Positions 20,585 to 32,404 of a stretch of 64,000 bases of DNA are shown one piece after another. This DNA comes from Tricholoma matsutake (taxonomy: Eukaryota > Basidiomycota > Agaricomycetes > Agaricales > Tricholomataceae). The stretch covers positions 5,518,001 to 5,582,000 of the forward strand of contig AP026550.1 of assembly GCA_026075535.2 (NCBI GenBank), in the 5' to 3' direction. The notes under the pieces were generated by a model. It made no database searches. It saw only the letters and a list, made by a program, of their open reading frames with translations, and had not been told where the DNA came from. How positions within the stretch are numbered: the stretch's first letter is position 1; each line of letters starts with the position of its first letter. The position numbers were made by a program, and so were the translations under genes.

Positions 20585-21835
20585 TATCAATAACAGTTTG
20601 TAATGGATTTACTGTGGGTTACCGGTAATTTAGATAGCCGGATGAAAAATTTCCTCTTATACTCAAAATCCATGTCTCGGCTAATTTTTCAGTCCCACGG
20701 TTAGTAAAGTCAGTAATTTTTGTAATGGTTGCACAGAACTTACTGACTGTGGGGAAAAAGGAAATGTTTTTCTTATACCACTGAATTTTTCCTCAATTCC
20801 TGGTATGAAGAACGAGTCTTACTTAACGTTGTTAAGGACTCGTAACATAAAATGCACACTTCTGGAGAGCTTGATTTGATGACCCTCGCCTTGCATTTCT
20901 TAGATAATTTTGGCCTAAACAGGAATCTTCAGGAGATACAAAAATGGGCAGAATCTTGTTACACACAAGGAGTCACTGCCCAGCTCACTAGCAACCAAGC
21001 TGTCATGTTTCACATTATACTTGTCATGACCCATGCAAAGTGGAAAGCATACGCGGCATAATCAAAATCAATCCTGTAACAAACATCAGTCTTAGCCAGG
21101 GTTCTCACAGCTGAAAAACTCACTTTGGATTTGGCTGTTTTTTGTCCTCTTGAGCTGGCCTTTGCGAAATGAGTAACAAAGGTGATCAGGAAGAAACTTG
21201 CGGAATACTTTGCAGCCTTTTTCACCGTTGATGAGCGGTTTAAGTGTTACAGGATATGGTGTGCAATAAAGGAGGGGGGTTTTGGTTTCTAACACTCTCA
21301 TGCCCCTTTTAACATTGAGAATATAGGAGGGTCGAAGAGAGTGCAGCGCAGCTATGTTCCGAAGGGAAGAAAGGAGTGCCCCTTACATTCCACCACAACC
21401 ATTATAAACACTCGCAGAATAACAATTGTTGTTATAAAACCAACATTTAATTAGGACCATGGAACCTCATTACAAGCAAGCAGAAGCAGGTAAGTTGAAA
21501 AGTCTGGAAATCCTTTCTGGTTTACAATTATTTGCACAGTGAAAATTCTCGAGCGTTTGGGAACAGAAGCAAGTACGGGCCAAGCCCAGAATGAATTGGC
21601 CACCTTGCTAAGCATCAGTAACCATGTACAGTGCTCACCGTATCCCACTTGACAATCTGACAGGCGCAGCCAAGTTGGGAACAAATATATAAGATAAAAC
21701 CATATGAGAACCCTCCATCATGGAGGCTTGTTAGGGCGGTTGGCACTGAAGACAAGGTTGAAGAAGTGGTCTTTACATTGCAAGGGGTTTTGGTAGAAAA
21801 AGAGTTGCCACCTTTCAAAGAAAAACCCAGGCAAG
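20585..21835. other. No clear gene; one short plus-strand frame
   Basis: A 69-codon plus-strand frame (20852-21061) includes LDLMTLALHFLDNFGLNRNL and QEIQKWAESCY and is helical in character, but has no recognised family. The stretch 21700-21835 reads as possible upstream exon sequence (EKELPPFKEKPR) of the pseudogene that follows. Otherwise I see nothing I can support. Confidence 0.4.
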
Positions 21836-22640
21836 TTGTACTCACGTGATGACCCTTCCCCCCTTACACTTCCCAGGATCCCAGTTGCGCCGTACAAATA
21901 CCTTCAACAGGCCATATCAATAATGGGTTTCAATATGCCAGCTTTCACAAGGGAAATTTCTGTGGCTCAAGAGATCTATGGGAAGTTTGACCAGCAGTTT
22001 ATGGATGGCACGATGTTGTCATGGGCCATCTTGTCAGATGCGGACCAAAACCAAGTCGAGTGCTTAGACATGGCCAATCATTATTTTACTCCCAAGTGAG
22101 CGGCACGAGGCCAACCCAATGTTGCATTTCAAAAAGATGTCGATCCACATGGCATGTTGGCTAACATGGTAGTCGGCGACACAGTGCACTCCTACATACA
22201 TATGGATGACAATCAAGTCCAGTACTTCATGACATTTAAAGGGGTTGGAAGCAAAAGAAGGTAAGTGCAACACTGCATTTGACACAGTCTAACCTAACAG
22301 CAGATGGTGTTAATGCAGATTTGAAAGTTGTGGCCCTCAAATGTTCCGCATAGGCGACATCGTCCAAGTGCAAGTCTCCTTCGTAACCATCCCGGTTTGG
22401 GGGAACAATTACAAAATGTTGGCAGTGTTGCGCTCAATGGCATTGTTGGATGGCTCTCTTAGTAAGGTATGCACGTCCCTCATCAATGTTAACAACGGAG
22501 GTGCACTAACTTTCAAAGGCTAAATACAGCATGCCTTCCACAAAACCGTCAATGGACCAACCACGCATGTTGAAGTGCTGGGTTGGATACACCAACATCG
22601 AGGATGACAATGAACAAAGTGAGTGAGCAAAGCGGTCAAA
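21836..22640 (+). pseudogene. Unknown multicopy-type gene with in-frame TGA
   Basis: The reading is coherent: YKYLQQAISIMGFNMPAFTRE, then MDGTMLSWAILSDADQNQVECLDMANHYFTPK, then a TGA (22097-22099), then in the same frame VDPHGMLANMVVGDTVHS and DDNQVQYF. A GT-AG intron (donor GTAAGTGCAA near 22260) leads to FRIGDIVQVQVSFVTIPVWG and a terminal CWVGYTNIEDDNEQ stretch. I recall similar FRIGDIVEVQ proteins as repetitive mushroom hypotheticals; that is memory, not a search. No biochemical role can be given. Confidence 0.6.
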
Positions 22641-22676
22641 GCAGATGGTGGTAGACACAAATTGTTACAGCCAAGG

Positions 22677-23312
22677 CTAGGCCCAGATCAAAGGCCTGTA
22701 CTCACCTCTCTTTAGTCTTCTATCTAGGAACATGTTTAGACCCATGTAAAAGCTTTCCACAAAAAAATCCTCTGGACAGCAAGGGAAACATCCCATCATT
22801 AGCACTGCCCTGGACCGGTATAAAAAGTGCGTTGTAAGCAACCCAGTCATATGTAAGGGGCCCTGCACCAAACAAAAGCCGCAGATCTCCCCCTCCCACA
22901 GAACTGTAGACAGTCAATACAAGCATCACATGAAACTGGCTCGTAACCTGTAACTGTTCCAAAACTGTAAGGCCCAATAGCTCCACTGGAACAACCCCAT
23001 GTTCCATTTGGAAGATGATGCAAAGTTCAGTATGATGGACCAGTGGAGGACAGCTTTCGGCCAAAACACAATGAACAAATGAGTGTTGGAAAGCCAACGA
23101 GGACATCCGAAATCGTGGATGCAAGCATTTGCTGGAATGTCCATGTCATAATGGGGTATGGGATAAAGGAGAGTGGTTACATTTGGGGAGGTCCAAATAT
23201 CAAATGTATCATCATAATATACTTCAGTATCAATGACACCTGGTGAAGAAGCACAGTGGATGATAGACATGGTGTTGACTGAGAAAATATTGTGCAGATT
23301 AGTGAGGAGCAC
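22677..23312 (-). pseudogene. Possible fragment of the 10317-12905 gene family
   Basis: Overlapping minus-strand frames give DTEVYYDDTFDIWTSPNV, LLYPIPHYDMDIPANACI and, after a frame change, FHVMLVLTVYSSVGGGDLRLLFG. The pattern (aromatic-Asp, then Pro-x-Tyr, then a small-residue IP-N-A step) loosely resembles VPVYDGW...EIPTNALVSVGY in the gene at 10317-12905. The resemblance is weak and needs alignment. It is broken by at least one frameshift. Confidence 0.3.
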
Positions 23313-24616
23313 AGCATATATCCCAGAAAATGATATTTACTAATCAAGCCAAATTTAAAGAGTCGTCCGATGCAAAATCAGGATTAATCAAGGTGATAGC
23401 TTTGTTGGCAGCCTTGCAAAGCTATTGTCAGTAGTTTTCCCATAAAAGTAAAAGCAAAAGCAAAAGCAAAAACAAAAAAAAGTGTTAAAAGAAAAAGTTT
23501 ATAACAGTCCTGACTAGACTGCCTATATGTTGCGAGCCAGAAGAAGCTCTGAAGCATTGCAACAGCAGACTAGGATCCATCATTTGAATCGCAGGCCAGA
23601 AGAAGCTCTGAAGCTCTGCGATATAGATCAAGACGTCGAGGTGTGTGTGTGGGGAGTATAAGGTAAATAAATAAGTGGATAGATAGATACCCTGTTGTTT
23701 CATTTGGCTAGTACAAAATCAGATGATGGTGGTAAATGGCTCTGCAGAAAGACCCTTCCTCCCCTCTTAAATATCCAGTGGATGACTTGCCAGGATTCAA
23801 GAAGCTAACTCCTTAGAATCAGAAAAGTAACTTGAAGCGATTCAAGAAGCTAACTCCTATGAATCCTGTTGGCTGGCCTGTTGAACAAAAGATTGGAGAT
23901 GGAAGTGATGGACTAAGGAGAAGTCAGAACACAAAAAGAAACATGCATAGCTACACTTACTGGTGGTGGATGGCAGCCCGTTGGATCGAGAATCAAGAAT
24001 CAATGGAAAGAGTTTAGAAAGTTGTCCCACAAAATCACATCATCACAGAAGTGTGCTGTCAGTGGTTCACCTGTCACATTTTGACAGCTGGCACTTCCGG
24101 GCGACTCCTTCAGGTTGAAAAGAACAGCTAATCTGTAGGAATATGGTTGCAGTGGTCCTCACCACCCATTCCATGGCAAAGCAGTACAGTGGTACTTTGT
24201 TGTTGAGAAACCTGGCTTGGATGTGCCATCTTGGGAGGTAATGTCGAGATTGTGATGTTGAAACAAGGAATAGTCAGAGGGAAATGTGAACACACTTTAG
24301 CAATTAGAACATGTCATGACAGTCCACAGAAGCAAGCAATGAGACAGTAAAAAGGAGGCCCTGATGTTCCAAGGCCCTGAGACCAGTCCAATAGTAATTG
24401 CAGTCCATATAGTGACACATATGGCACACAACAGGCTCCATGTCGCACGAGTGGAAAAGGGGTGAAAAGCAACAAGGGGTGAGCTAAAAATAGAGTGGCT
24501 CAGCAAACACCGCATGAATAGATCAGACGAGACATTCAGCAAGCTCAGAATGACAAGAATACCTTGTTCTCAAAATTGAGAACTCAGAACTCATCTTTAG
24601 GACTGTGGCATGCCTT
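23313..24616. other. Intergenic sequence with two short duplications
   Basis: There is an A-rich run with AAAAGC repeats (about 23445-23475). The 20-mer GCCAGAAGAAGCTCTGAAGC occurs at 23536 and 23595. The 20-mer GATTCAAGAAGCTAACTCCT occurs at 23794 and 23839. I see no supportable gene. Confidence 0.6.
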
Positions 24617-25928
24617 TAGTGTTTAAAAGTCCGGTCCAGTCCAGTTTTTTTCATGACAACAGGGGCAACCGTGGACCGGACCGGTTGCTTACATGCTCAA
24701 CATCAAGGCAACTGAGGACCGGACTGGGGTAAACCGGTCCTACTCGGTTGCCTCACGGTTGCCAAACCGGTTTAAAACTGGTCCATACTTAGACTGGTCC
24801 TGACCAGTTCACAACCGGTCAGGACCGACTATTTGTACACTAATATACATGTCTCGAAGTAATATATTTTGAAAACTAGTAGTAGTAATATAAGTAAACA
24901 CTACAGACAAAACCATAAATGAATGGCTAGACCATGTGGCTAGTGCTTTGGGGGGTGTATCTATATCATATATGTAGTGTCTAATTCAAGTTTAACGAAA
25001 GGATACATTGAACCATTATTGAATTACAGTTCTACAGAGTTTTCAGAGGAATGAGGAGGAAGGGTTGCTTACCATAGATGAATGGTGGTACCGTTTGACT
25101 AGTGCTTTGGGGAGCACATATATATAATATATATTGTATTTAATCCAAGTTTAGGAAAGGATCGGTTGAGCCGTTATTGAGTTACAGTGCTACGGAGTTT
25201 TCAGAGGAATGAGGAGGAAGGGTTGCTTACCATAATTGAATGACTGTACCGTTCAACTAGTGCTTTGGGGAGCATATATATATGCTATATATAGTGTCTA
25301 ATACAGCTTTACGAAAGGATGCACTCAGTCATTATTGAGTTATAGTCCGACGGAGTTTTGAGAGGAATAAGGAGGAAGGGTTGCTTACCATAGATGAATG
25401 GTTGCATCGTTTGACTAGTGCTTTTGGGAGCATATATATATAATATATATGGTACTTAATCCAAGATTACAAAAGGATCGGTTAAGCCGTTATTGAATTA
25501 CAGTGCTACGGAGTTTTCAGAGGAATGAGGAGGAAGGGTGTTTACCATGAATGAACCACTGCACCATTGAACTAGTGCATTTGGGTGGATGTAGATATAC
25601 TCTATACAGTGTGGAATCCTGGTTTATGGACATAGCTGTTAAGGCATTACAATCCTACAATAACTTATTTAGTCAGTGCCAGCACACAGATTACTTGTAT
25701 CACATGTAATCAATTGATCACTTGCCTTAGCAACACATCAAATTATGATCAAAGACCGGTTGGAACCAGTCTTTACCCGGTCCATAATTATTTGAAAAAC
25801 TATGCAACTGGCAACCAGACCGGTCCACAACCGCTGCTGCAGAACCTGCAAGACAGACCGGACCGCAGTTGGGTCCGGTTCGGTTGCCAGTTTTTTTTCG
25901 GTCCATGCAACCGGACTTTCAAACACTA
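24617..25928. mobile_element. hAT-like TIR element with imperfect 8-bp flanks
   Basis: The ends TAGTGTTTAAAAGTCCGGT and TAGTGTTTGAAAGTCCGGT (reverse strand) are inverted repeats. Many ACCGGTCC and CAACCGG subterminal repeats follow on both sides. Flanking 8-mers CATGCCTT and CATGCAAA share only the first five bases, so the duplication is decayed or the element is rearranged. No transposase is visible. Confidence 0.65.
24895..25590. repeat. 160-bp tandem repeats inside the hAT-like element
   Basis: The block GAGGAAGGGTTGCTTACCAT follows TTTTCAGAGGAATGAG (or a close variant) at about 25041, 25200, 25358 and 25517. Each is followed by CTAGTGCTTTGGGGAGCA and an ATATAT stretch. The period is close to 159 bp over four to five units. 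Confidence 0.85.
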
Positions 25929-25936
25929 CATGCAAA

Positions 25937-26916
25937 GTGGGCACCCAAATTCCAATGTCCTGAGTGGTGATCCCAAGTCCATGTACAATCTACTCCATGA
26001 ACATATTGCACTCAAGACATTTGAGCAGGTCTCAGCTGCATATGGGTATAGTCACATGGGAGCTAACCTGTCTTGTGTCCATGACTTTGCAGTCTTTACT
26101 GAAGTTTTGCTTCTCCTATATGTATAGGCTTGCAAAGTCAGAGGCAAAGAGTCCAGGGAGTGCTATGAAAGGAAAGCAGATGACTTTGATGTGGAAGAGA
26201 CATAATACTGTGCATATTTTGCTTTTATTGAAATGTGGATTACACTGAGACAATAGCTTGCTAGTGGCAGAGTTGAAGTATTCAAAGCACAGAGCTTCAA
26301 TGATTGAGTCTTGGCCTTGGCTAATGAAAACGAGGCCCATTCTGATAATGAGTTAGCAGAAGGGGGCACAGACTCAGTCTACCACATCAAGGAGAAGGAG
26401 GGTCGGGCAACAGGGGTGGCTGTGTTCTTCCATATGGCAGACAAACAATGCCAGCAGATGAATAAAAGCAAAAGTGGTCACTTCAAGTGAGTTCAAGTGA
26501 CATTCCCTTTTATCATTGGCTAATTTTATGATTACAGAAATGAGCAATGCCATGAAGAGCCTCTGATGCCAGAGCAATCAAAGCTTCTGGCACTCCCAAA
26601 GTCAGTCCCAATTGATTGGTTTGATCCAATCTACTGGAATGAACACCTTACACTCCATGATTGTGCTGATTACACCCAGGGTGGCACACATGTTGCTCTG
26701 CCTCATGATCCAGAGTTGTATAGCACCTGGTCTGCATGTGTGGCATCGAAAAATCTGCCAGTGAAAGAGTTCATGGAGAAGTATGGGAATGATGTGTTGA
26801 CACAATATAAGCTGCCTACTGAGGAGGAACTGGAACAGCTTGACCAATATGATGAAGAGCAGGTGGAGGAGCAGGTGGGTGGGGCAGAAGAGGGGGATGA
26901 TAATGGTGATGACTAG
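25937..26916 (+). pseudogene. Unknown gene remnant with acidic C-terminus
   Basis: The upstream part (25937-26127) gives MYNLLHEHIALKTFEQVSAA and GYSHMGANLSCVHDFAVFTE. The downstream frame (26566-26916, 116 codons) gives VPIDWFDPIYWNEHLTLHDC, then LPVKEFMEKYGNDVLTQYKL, and ends in an acidic tail. The middle probably holds introns I cannot place. Its 5' side is cut by the hAT-like element. The WFDP-x-WN and KEFMEKYG signatures recall a repeated agaricomycete hypothetical family; no function is known to me. Confidence 0.5.
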
Positions 26917-28340
26917 CCTGAGAATGCAGGATAGATCAAGGTGCATCCTTCTTGACCTTGCATGTTTGGCCTTTTGCAACAAACTGGTGGCTGCTAGCAG
27001 CACTTCTATGCTTTCCACTAATAAATCAGACTTATTTCAATTCTATGCCTATTTACTCACTATGGTCTCTTTAGTAGTATATGACTCTCTTGACTCATTG
27101 TATGTTGTAATATGGACCCTTCAATTGATACAAAATTATGATATTTATTCATTAAAAAAATAGTTACAAAAAAAGAACTGAGTGCAATGGTTGGATGTGG
27201 GAGTGTGTCGCAGTGGTGGTGGGGGGTGATGACAAGTAATCACAATAGTAATACAGCAAGTTAGAACCTAAAAACATGATTAGCAGAAAAGGATGACATG
27301 AACAAAAAAAACTTACCTGCAGCCCAAGAGATGTTGACATCTCTCAGGCACATTTTTTTGTCTTGGCCATCCCACATCCCCTAGTGTCATCACCCCTACT
27401 ATCTCATCCCAATGCATCAGCATGCCATAACCACCCTGTGAGCAATTGCTTGCAGTGGCATTGGGGGTGTTGGTTGGAGTTTGGGCATTGTCATCCTGTC
27501 GTGGGTTGTGTTGGCTATCTGGTGTTGGCACCTGTCATGATCAGTAGTTTACAACCTCAAAACAAAAAAGAATGTTAGTTAGGTTATAAAACAATGAATT
27601 GACAAGAATAATAACTTAGGGGGTCCATTGGGGCTCCCTTCATCCTCCCCATTGCCTGCTGTGGGTTCTCTGTCTCTCATCCCTGTTCTCCACATCTGTT
27701 AGCACCCACCCTCACAGTGGCAGCAGTAGCACCTTGTGTAAGGGGACTAGGGGGGTGCCCTGTGTGTTTTTCCTATTTTTTATGTTCGTCCTATATTTTT
27801 CCCCACCTCATTTCCTTCTATTCTTCATTTTCTATGATTTTTCCGGATTTTATTACTAATTTTCCCTTGCTATCATGTTTGTACATGTTGACACTTTTAT
27901 ATTTAGAGGCGGAGTACCCCTTCCGACACATACCCCTTGGTATGATGTCATTCGGTGGCCTTGATCTGCCTATCTCCGCCTTTTTCTATTTTTAGGTTAT
28001 ATTTGATTTTTGTTGTCTTCACATATACTGGGCATCAGCAAGGGGATCCTTAGAGTTTTCTCTTCGGATTTCCCTTTGCTAGAGGCTTAGGTTGCTCGAG
28101 TTTGATCACTGTTGTCAGCCATGTTTCCATGGTATCAACACCTTGCATTTTTTGTAGTAAAATTATGATAAGCTACCAGCTGGGTGAAAACCTGCACCTG
28201 TGCTCAAATAATAGGAAACTAGTATGAAAAAGAAAGAAAATTCAACTGACATGTTTCCCAACAACAAGATATATTAAGTTGAGTGGATACAATGTACAAT
28301 TAAATACTGTCCCTAAGCATCCACTCCTGCTCCTTTGTTC
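26917..28340. other. No gene supported; repeat-like sequence
   Basis: Around 27180-27620 an AACCT...AAACAAAAA...TTAGTTAGGTTATAAAA pattern resembles the A-rich unit of element A/B. At 28130 a TGGTATCAACACC stretch, preceded by CA, resembles a tRNA-Met primer-binding site and could mark an old LTR edge, but no partner LTR was found. 27700-28100 is T-rich with only spurious frames. Confidence 0.4.
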
Positions 28341-28616
28341 CTATCTACACCCTCTATTTGGAGCCCAAGAAACAACTAGCACCTCTCTTCCAATATTGTA
28401 AGTCCCTACTGGGCACTGTAAGGTTACAACATGGGTAATGATATGAGCAGGTTCAATGATGATATTGGTGTTAGAGGGGATTACATCAACAATCTGGGTC
28501 ATAAATCCAGGATAATATTTGAATGGTGCTTGTCCTTCCTGTTGTTCAAATAGTGGTTGATGTGGGCAGACATTTATGAAGATGTGCATTGTTCCTTCCT
28601 CCAAATTTGTTGAATA
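28341..28616 (-). pseudogene. Unknown gene split by the copia element, 3' part
   Basis: This segment reads YSTNLEEGTMHIFINVCPHQ, then FKYYPGFMTQIVDVIPSNTN, and ends with a stop at 28341. Removing the 35-kb copia element and one AAACC copy restores one frame with 63665-63872, apart from one TGA. No domain is recognised. Confidence 0.5.
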
Positions 28617-28621
28617 AAACC

Positions 28622-28883
28622 TGTAAGTCCAGACCTAGACAGTGGTATGCATGTCCTCAGAGGTCAGCCGATGGTGGTAGACAACTTACAGAATTACCTA
28701 GATGGTGGTATGTGTCTAGTGGAAGTAAGTACATGTAGTAGATACAAGATGCAGTAGGTACTCACATCCTCAGAGGTCAGCCAATGGTGGTAGACAACTG
28801 AGGACATAGATGGCAAATCAACAAGAAAGTGGCAATGATTCATGTGGTCCTATATAGACATATGTGATGAGTATACCATAACA
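28622..28883 (-). repeat. Copia 3' LTR (262 bp)
   Basis: It is the same length as its partner at 63398-63659 with no indels. On the minus strand it begins TGTTATGG and ends CTTACA, and is preceded by a purine tract GATGGGG that fits a polypurine tract. Confidence 0.92.
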
Positions 28884-28888
28884 CCCCA

Positions 28889-29282
28889 TCAGAGAATACA
28901 TATATAAGAAAAAGAAAGAAAAATAAAACATGCAATACGAATGAGTCCTAGGGAGTCACGAGGTTTGGTGAAGAGGATATCCAGAAGAGGTTTTGTCATG
29001 ATATCACCAACATTAGTGTTGGTGGGAACCCAAGTTGTGGGGAAATCATCAGAGGAGATGTGATCACATATAAAGTGATAGCATATTATTGATGTGTTTG
29101 GAATGGGAGGAAGAAGAGTTTGAGTCTGCAAGACAATGCATGCCTTGATTATCACAAACAAGCGGAAATGGTTTGGGTACTGGGAAACAGAGGGAGGAGA
29201 GGAATAGTTGAATCCAGAGTGCCTCTTTCATTCCATGAGCAATCACATAGCACTCTGCTTCAGTGGATGATAAAGCTATGGT
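28889..29282 (-). pseudogene. Copia RNase H, C-terminal part
   Basis: This encodes the end of the copia RNase H: TIALSSTEAECYVIAHGMKEALW, then DNQG, then SKHI, and finally YHFICDHISSDDFPTTWVPT with NVGDIMTKPL, all standard copia landmarks. RNase H removes the RNA template after first-strand synthesis. It follows on from the segment 51291-51890; gypsy-1 inserted between WSAVKQHTI and this part. At least two reading frames are needed. Confidence 0.88.
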
Positions 29283-29674
29283 TGTTAGGGCGACACCCAC
29301 TATCTGCTAGCTAAGACCGTGCAGGTTCTCTCTACAAGAAGGGGGCATGATGCATGCGTATGATGGGGGAATTGATGGTTTTGATGTGAGGGGATATTTT
29401 TAGATGAGTTTGTTGAGGAAGGCGTTTCACACCACAAGCATAGGTGGAATACCTAAGAGAACACAACTGGGGTCCCCTAGGTGTATATTTAAGGTTTATA
29501 TACTATGTTACATATATTGTACAGTGTTGTTACTGACACGCTCATACATGCACATACATATTGATGTGTGCAAAATAAAATTCTCATGCTATCAAAGTGC
29601 AGCGTCATTTGGTGTAATGTAGCATAATTCAACATGATAAAAAATTTATTAGGTAATGGGGCTGTTTCCTAACA
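29283..29674 (-). repeat. Gypsy-1 3' LTR (392 bp)
   Basis: It runs TGTTAGGG to CCTAACA. Its two halves match 43447-43702 and about 51149-51290, which are the 5' LTR split by gypsy-3. A GGGGGTAA purine tract on the minus strand sits just before it, fitting the PPT. Confidence 0.9.
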
Positions 29675-29829
29675 TTACCCCCCTTTTATGCCTCGACTTC
29701 CAGGTGAGAAAATATTGTATCTGTCCCCTCTGTGAAATTTTGGTAAGGCTGGAATTTCATCTCCTCATACACCATTCTTGCAATGCGATGCAGAGCATTT
29801 GGATTATGTTTAAAGAATTGGGTGATCAC

Positions 29830-30300
29830 ATTACGTGCTCACCTACAATTCTCTTTGGGTTCCCACAAATTATTTTCATTGGTATAGTTTTCCCACTTTA
29901 TTAAGAACTTCAATTTATTCTGTCAAAGATGTGAGTCTAGAATCTCTTCAACTATATATTCTGGAGCCCCTTCTATTATTATCGGAGGTGGTGGAGTGGT
30001 TTGTTGGCCAGGAATAGTGGGCAGGCAGTAGGGGCATAGGTGGGAAACATTAATCTTGGGATCAATTTTGAATGATAGAGGTAATTTTAGCACTACCACA
30101 TTAGGCAAAATTACTTTAGAGATTGTATATGGGCCAACTTGTTTCTCCATAAGTTTCCTAGAAGGTCGTGGAATACTTAGGTCCTTGGTACTTAGCCATA
30201 CCAAGTCACCAACTTTGTACTCTGGAGTGGGAGCTCAAGCACAATCTGCATGTTGCATCATGTCATCACATGCATTTCTGAGCATTGTCTAATTTTAGAC
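29830..30300 (-). pseudogene. Gypsy-1 integrase tail and chromodomain
   Basis: The segment reads YKVGDLVWLSTKDL, then KLMEKQVGPYTISKVI, then FHTS-equivalent INVSHLCPY, and finally a chromodomain-like KFLIKWENYTNENNLWEPKE. Chromodomains at the integrase end direct chromoviral insertion to marked chromatin. A TGA near 30235-30237 replaces an expected arginine (DCA then APTPEYK). The catalytic D,D-35-E core is absent, so integration would be impossible without help. Confidence 0.8.
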
Positions 30301-31246
30301 AACATTTCTACTTCTGAGCTATCTATTAATAGATGCCCTTGACACATAGCACAAATGCGAAAGTATTTGGGTTTGAGTAAGGTAACATTTTTATTGTCCT
30401 CCTCCACCCCCCTTTTGTGATCAATACATCTGGATAATGCATGTGCTTTTCTCATTAAGCTTTCTGCTTTATGAACCAAGTGGAAATTAAAACACGATAG
30501 GAATAATGCCCAATGTGCTTGCCAGTGGGTAAGCTTTTTGACTGACATGAAGTATTGCAGATTTTGATGATCCATCCAGATCTCAATCTGATGCATACAT
30601 CCCTCCAAATAATGTCTCCATGCCTCCAATGCTCACATTATTCCCAACATCTCTTTGTCATGCACATCATAATTCCTTTCCACATCATTCAACCCTTGGG
30701 ACAAATATGCACAAGGATGCCATTTGTCATCTTTGCACAGCATTGATAATACCGCTCCAGTAGCAAAGTCAGATGCGTCTGATTCCACTCATAAGGGGCA
30801 CATGAAATCTACTGGGGCTAATATTGGTCCCTCCACAAACTTCTGCTTCAACTCCTCAAACACTGTCTGCTGCTGTTCCTCCCACATCCACACTACTCCC
30901 TTTTGCATAAGGTTACATAAGGGTGCGGCAATTTTGGAGAAATTATGCATGAAGCAACGATAGTAGTTTGCGGGCCTGAACCTCCTTGACACAGGTGGGC
31001 ACAGGCCAATCAGTGATTGCCTGTACCTTGATCGGATCCATTTTAATCCCGTCAGGGCCAATCAATAATCCTAGGAACTCGATCTCGCTTGCCCCAAACA
31101 CACACTTCTCCAGTTTTTCATCCTCTGTGAATATCAGAATGTCCAATAAATATTATTACCATGCCTTTGTCCATTACATCCTTGAAAATGACATTCATCA
31201 TATTTTGGAAAGTCAGGGGACTATTGGTCATCCCAAAAAAAATGAC
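30258..31246 (-). pseudogene. Gypsy-1 RT C-terminal half and RNase H
   Basis: From the right: FFGMTNSPLTFQNMMNVIFKD (RT), a damaged YxDD box (LDILIFTEDEK after a frameshift near 31146), FLGLLIGPDGIKMDPIKVQA, then RNase H with a TGA at 30633-30635 before ALEAWRHYLEG and DHQNLQYF. The RT motif reads LDI in place of DD. On its right, the RT is broken by an insertion at about 31250-32404. Confidence 0.82.
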
Positions 31247-31249
31247 AAG

Positions 31250-32404
31250 CGGTGATGATGCTCAACCCAGGAAAACCACCAGAACTGCCGATGAGGCAAT
31301 CAATGATGTTTGTGACGAGTCAGAGGAGGGTTGCGAGATGTTCCGAAAGTTCATGGTCAAACCTCTGAGAAGATTACTAGTCATGAAGGTAGTGTTATGT
31401 GAGATGAAGACATTTGTTGTGGTCCGATCGAGTATCGATCGATATCGAGGGTGATCAACGAGATCAACGGCAAACGAGTTTTATCGTCGATGGTCGATAT
31501 GTGAATTATGGGGACCTTCCGATAGGTCGATGGTATACGAAGGGTGCAGCAAACTACTATGAAGTGTTGGAAGGGTTGCTAGAACTAATGATGAGAGGAT
31601 CGAGGGAGGATCGAGGATGCAACGATTGCAGAGGTTTCTCATCGATTGAGAAAACCCGCAGAGACTTAGATTGTTTTAGAAAGCTGATCCGATGCTTATA
31701 ACTGTGTACGAGACGATATGTGAAGACGATTTCTTGTCATTTTCAAGTAGATACTACAGAGTTTTGTATGTTTTAAAGAAACTTCCTAAAATGGAATGAG
31801 AAACATGTGTATAACATGAGGCAAGAGATATGAGTTAAGGCACAAGGCCATAAAGGAGACTGGAATCCGAACAAGAAAGATATATATATCATATGATGAA
31901 AGAGTAATAAAGGGAAAGAACTAAAAGAGACTGTCCTTTGTGTATAAACTGCACTAAGTCTCGCAATAATGCGTCCAGCGGGTTCTGTGCACGATAGGGA
32001 GTTGGAATGAAGCTGACCTATGATCAGCAGGTTTGAACACACGAGTTGGAATACATCCTAGTGCATGGTCTTCCACCATTTAGATAATGAAGGCAGTGCC
32101 CAATGTCACTCGTAGTTTCTCGATATCGATCGATGACGCTCGACAATGGTCGACAATGGTCGATCGTGGTTGTGGCTTGTTCAAAGTTGGTCGGGGATGT
32201 TCGGTGGTCATGTAGGGGAATCTTAGGGACTTTCGGGGTAGTCCTAAGGTTGTGCGATGTGGTCTTTTGATACTATCAATGTCGCTGGTGATGTTTCGAT
32301 GCGGTCAATATGATATCGTGATCGATAGAGTGTGTTGCACTGTGTCTGGGACGTCGTAGGAGTTAGCCGATGTGATTAGAATAATGCTAAAGTGTTGAAT
32401 TGGT
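31250..32404. mobile_element. Unclassified 1.15-kb insertion in gypsy-1 RT
   Basis: The RT protein reads RRGSFEL on one side and VIFFGMTNSP on the other. Joining AATGACAAGC to AGCTCAAAGG restores the frame and leaves a possible 3-bp AGC duplication. The interior has CGATCGATATCGA-type motifs near both sides (31425-31450 and 32115-32135) but no coding or terminal repeat I trust. Confidence 0.55.

Noticed and set aside
28100..28150. An LTR end with tRNA-Met primer site (TGGTATCAACACC)
   Set aside because: Only 8 of about 12 bases fit the usual site and no partner LTR or element body is present.
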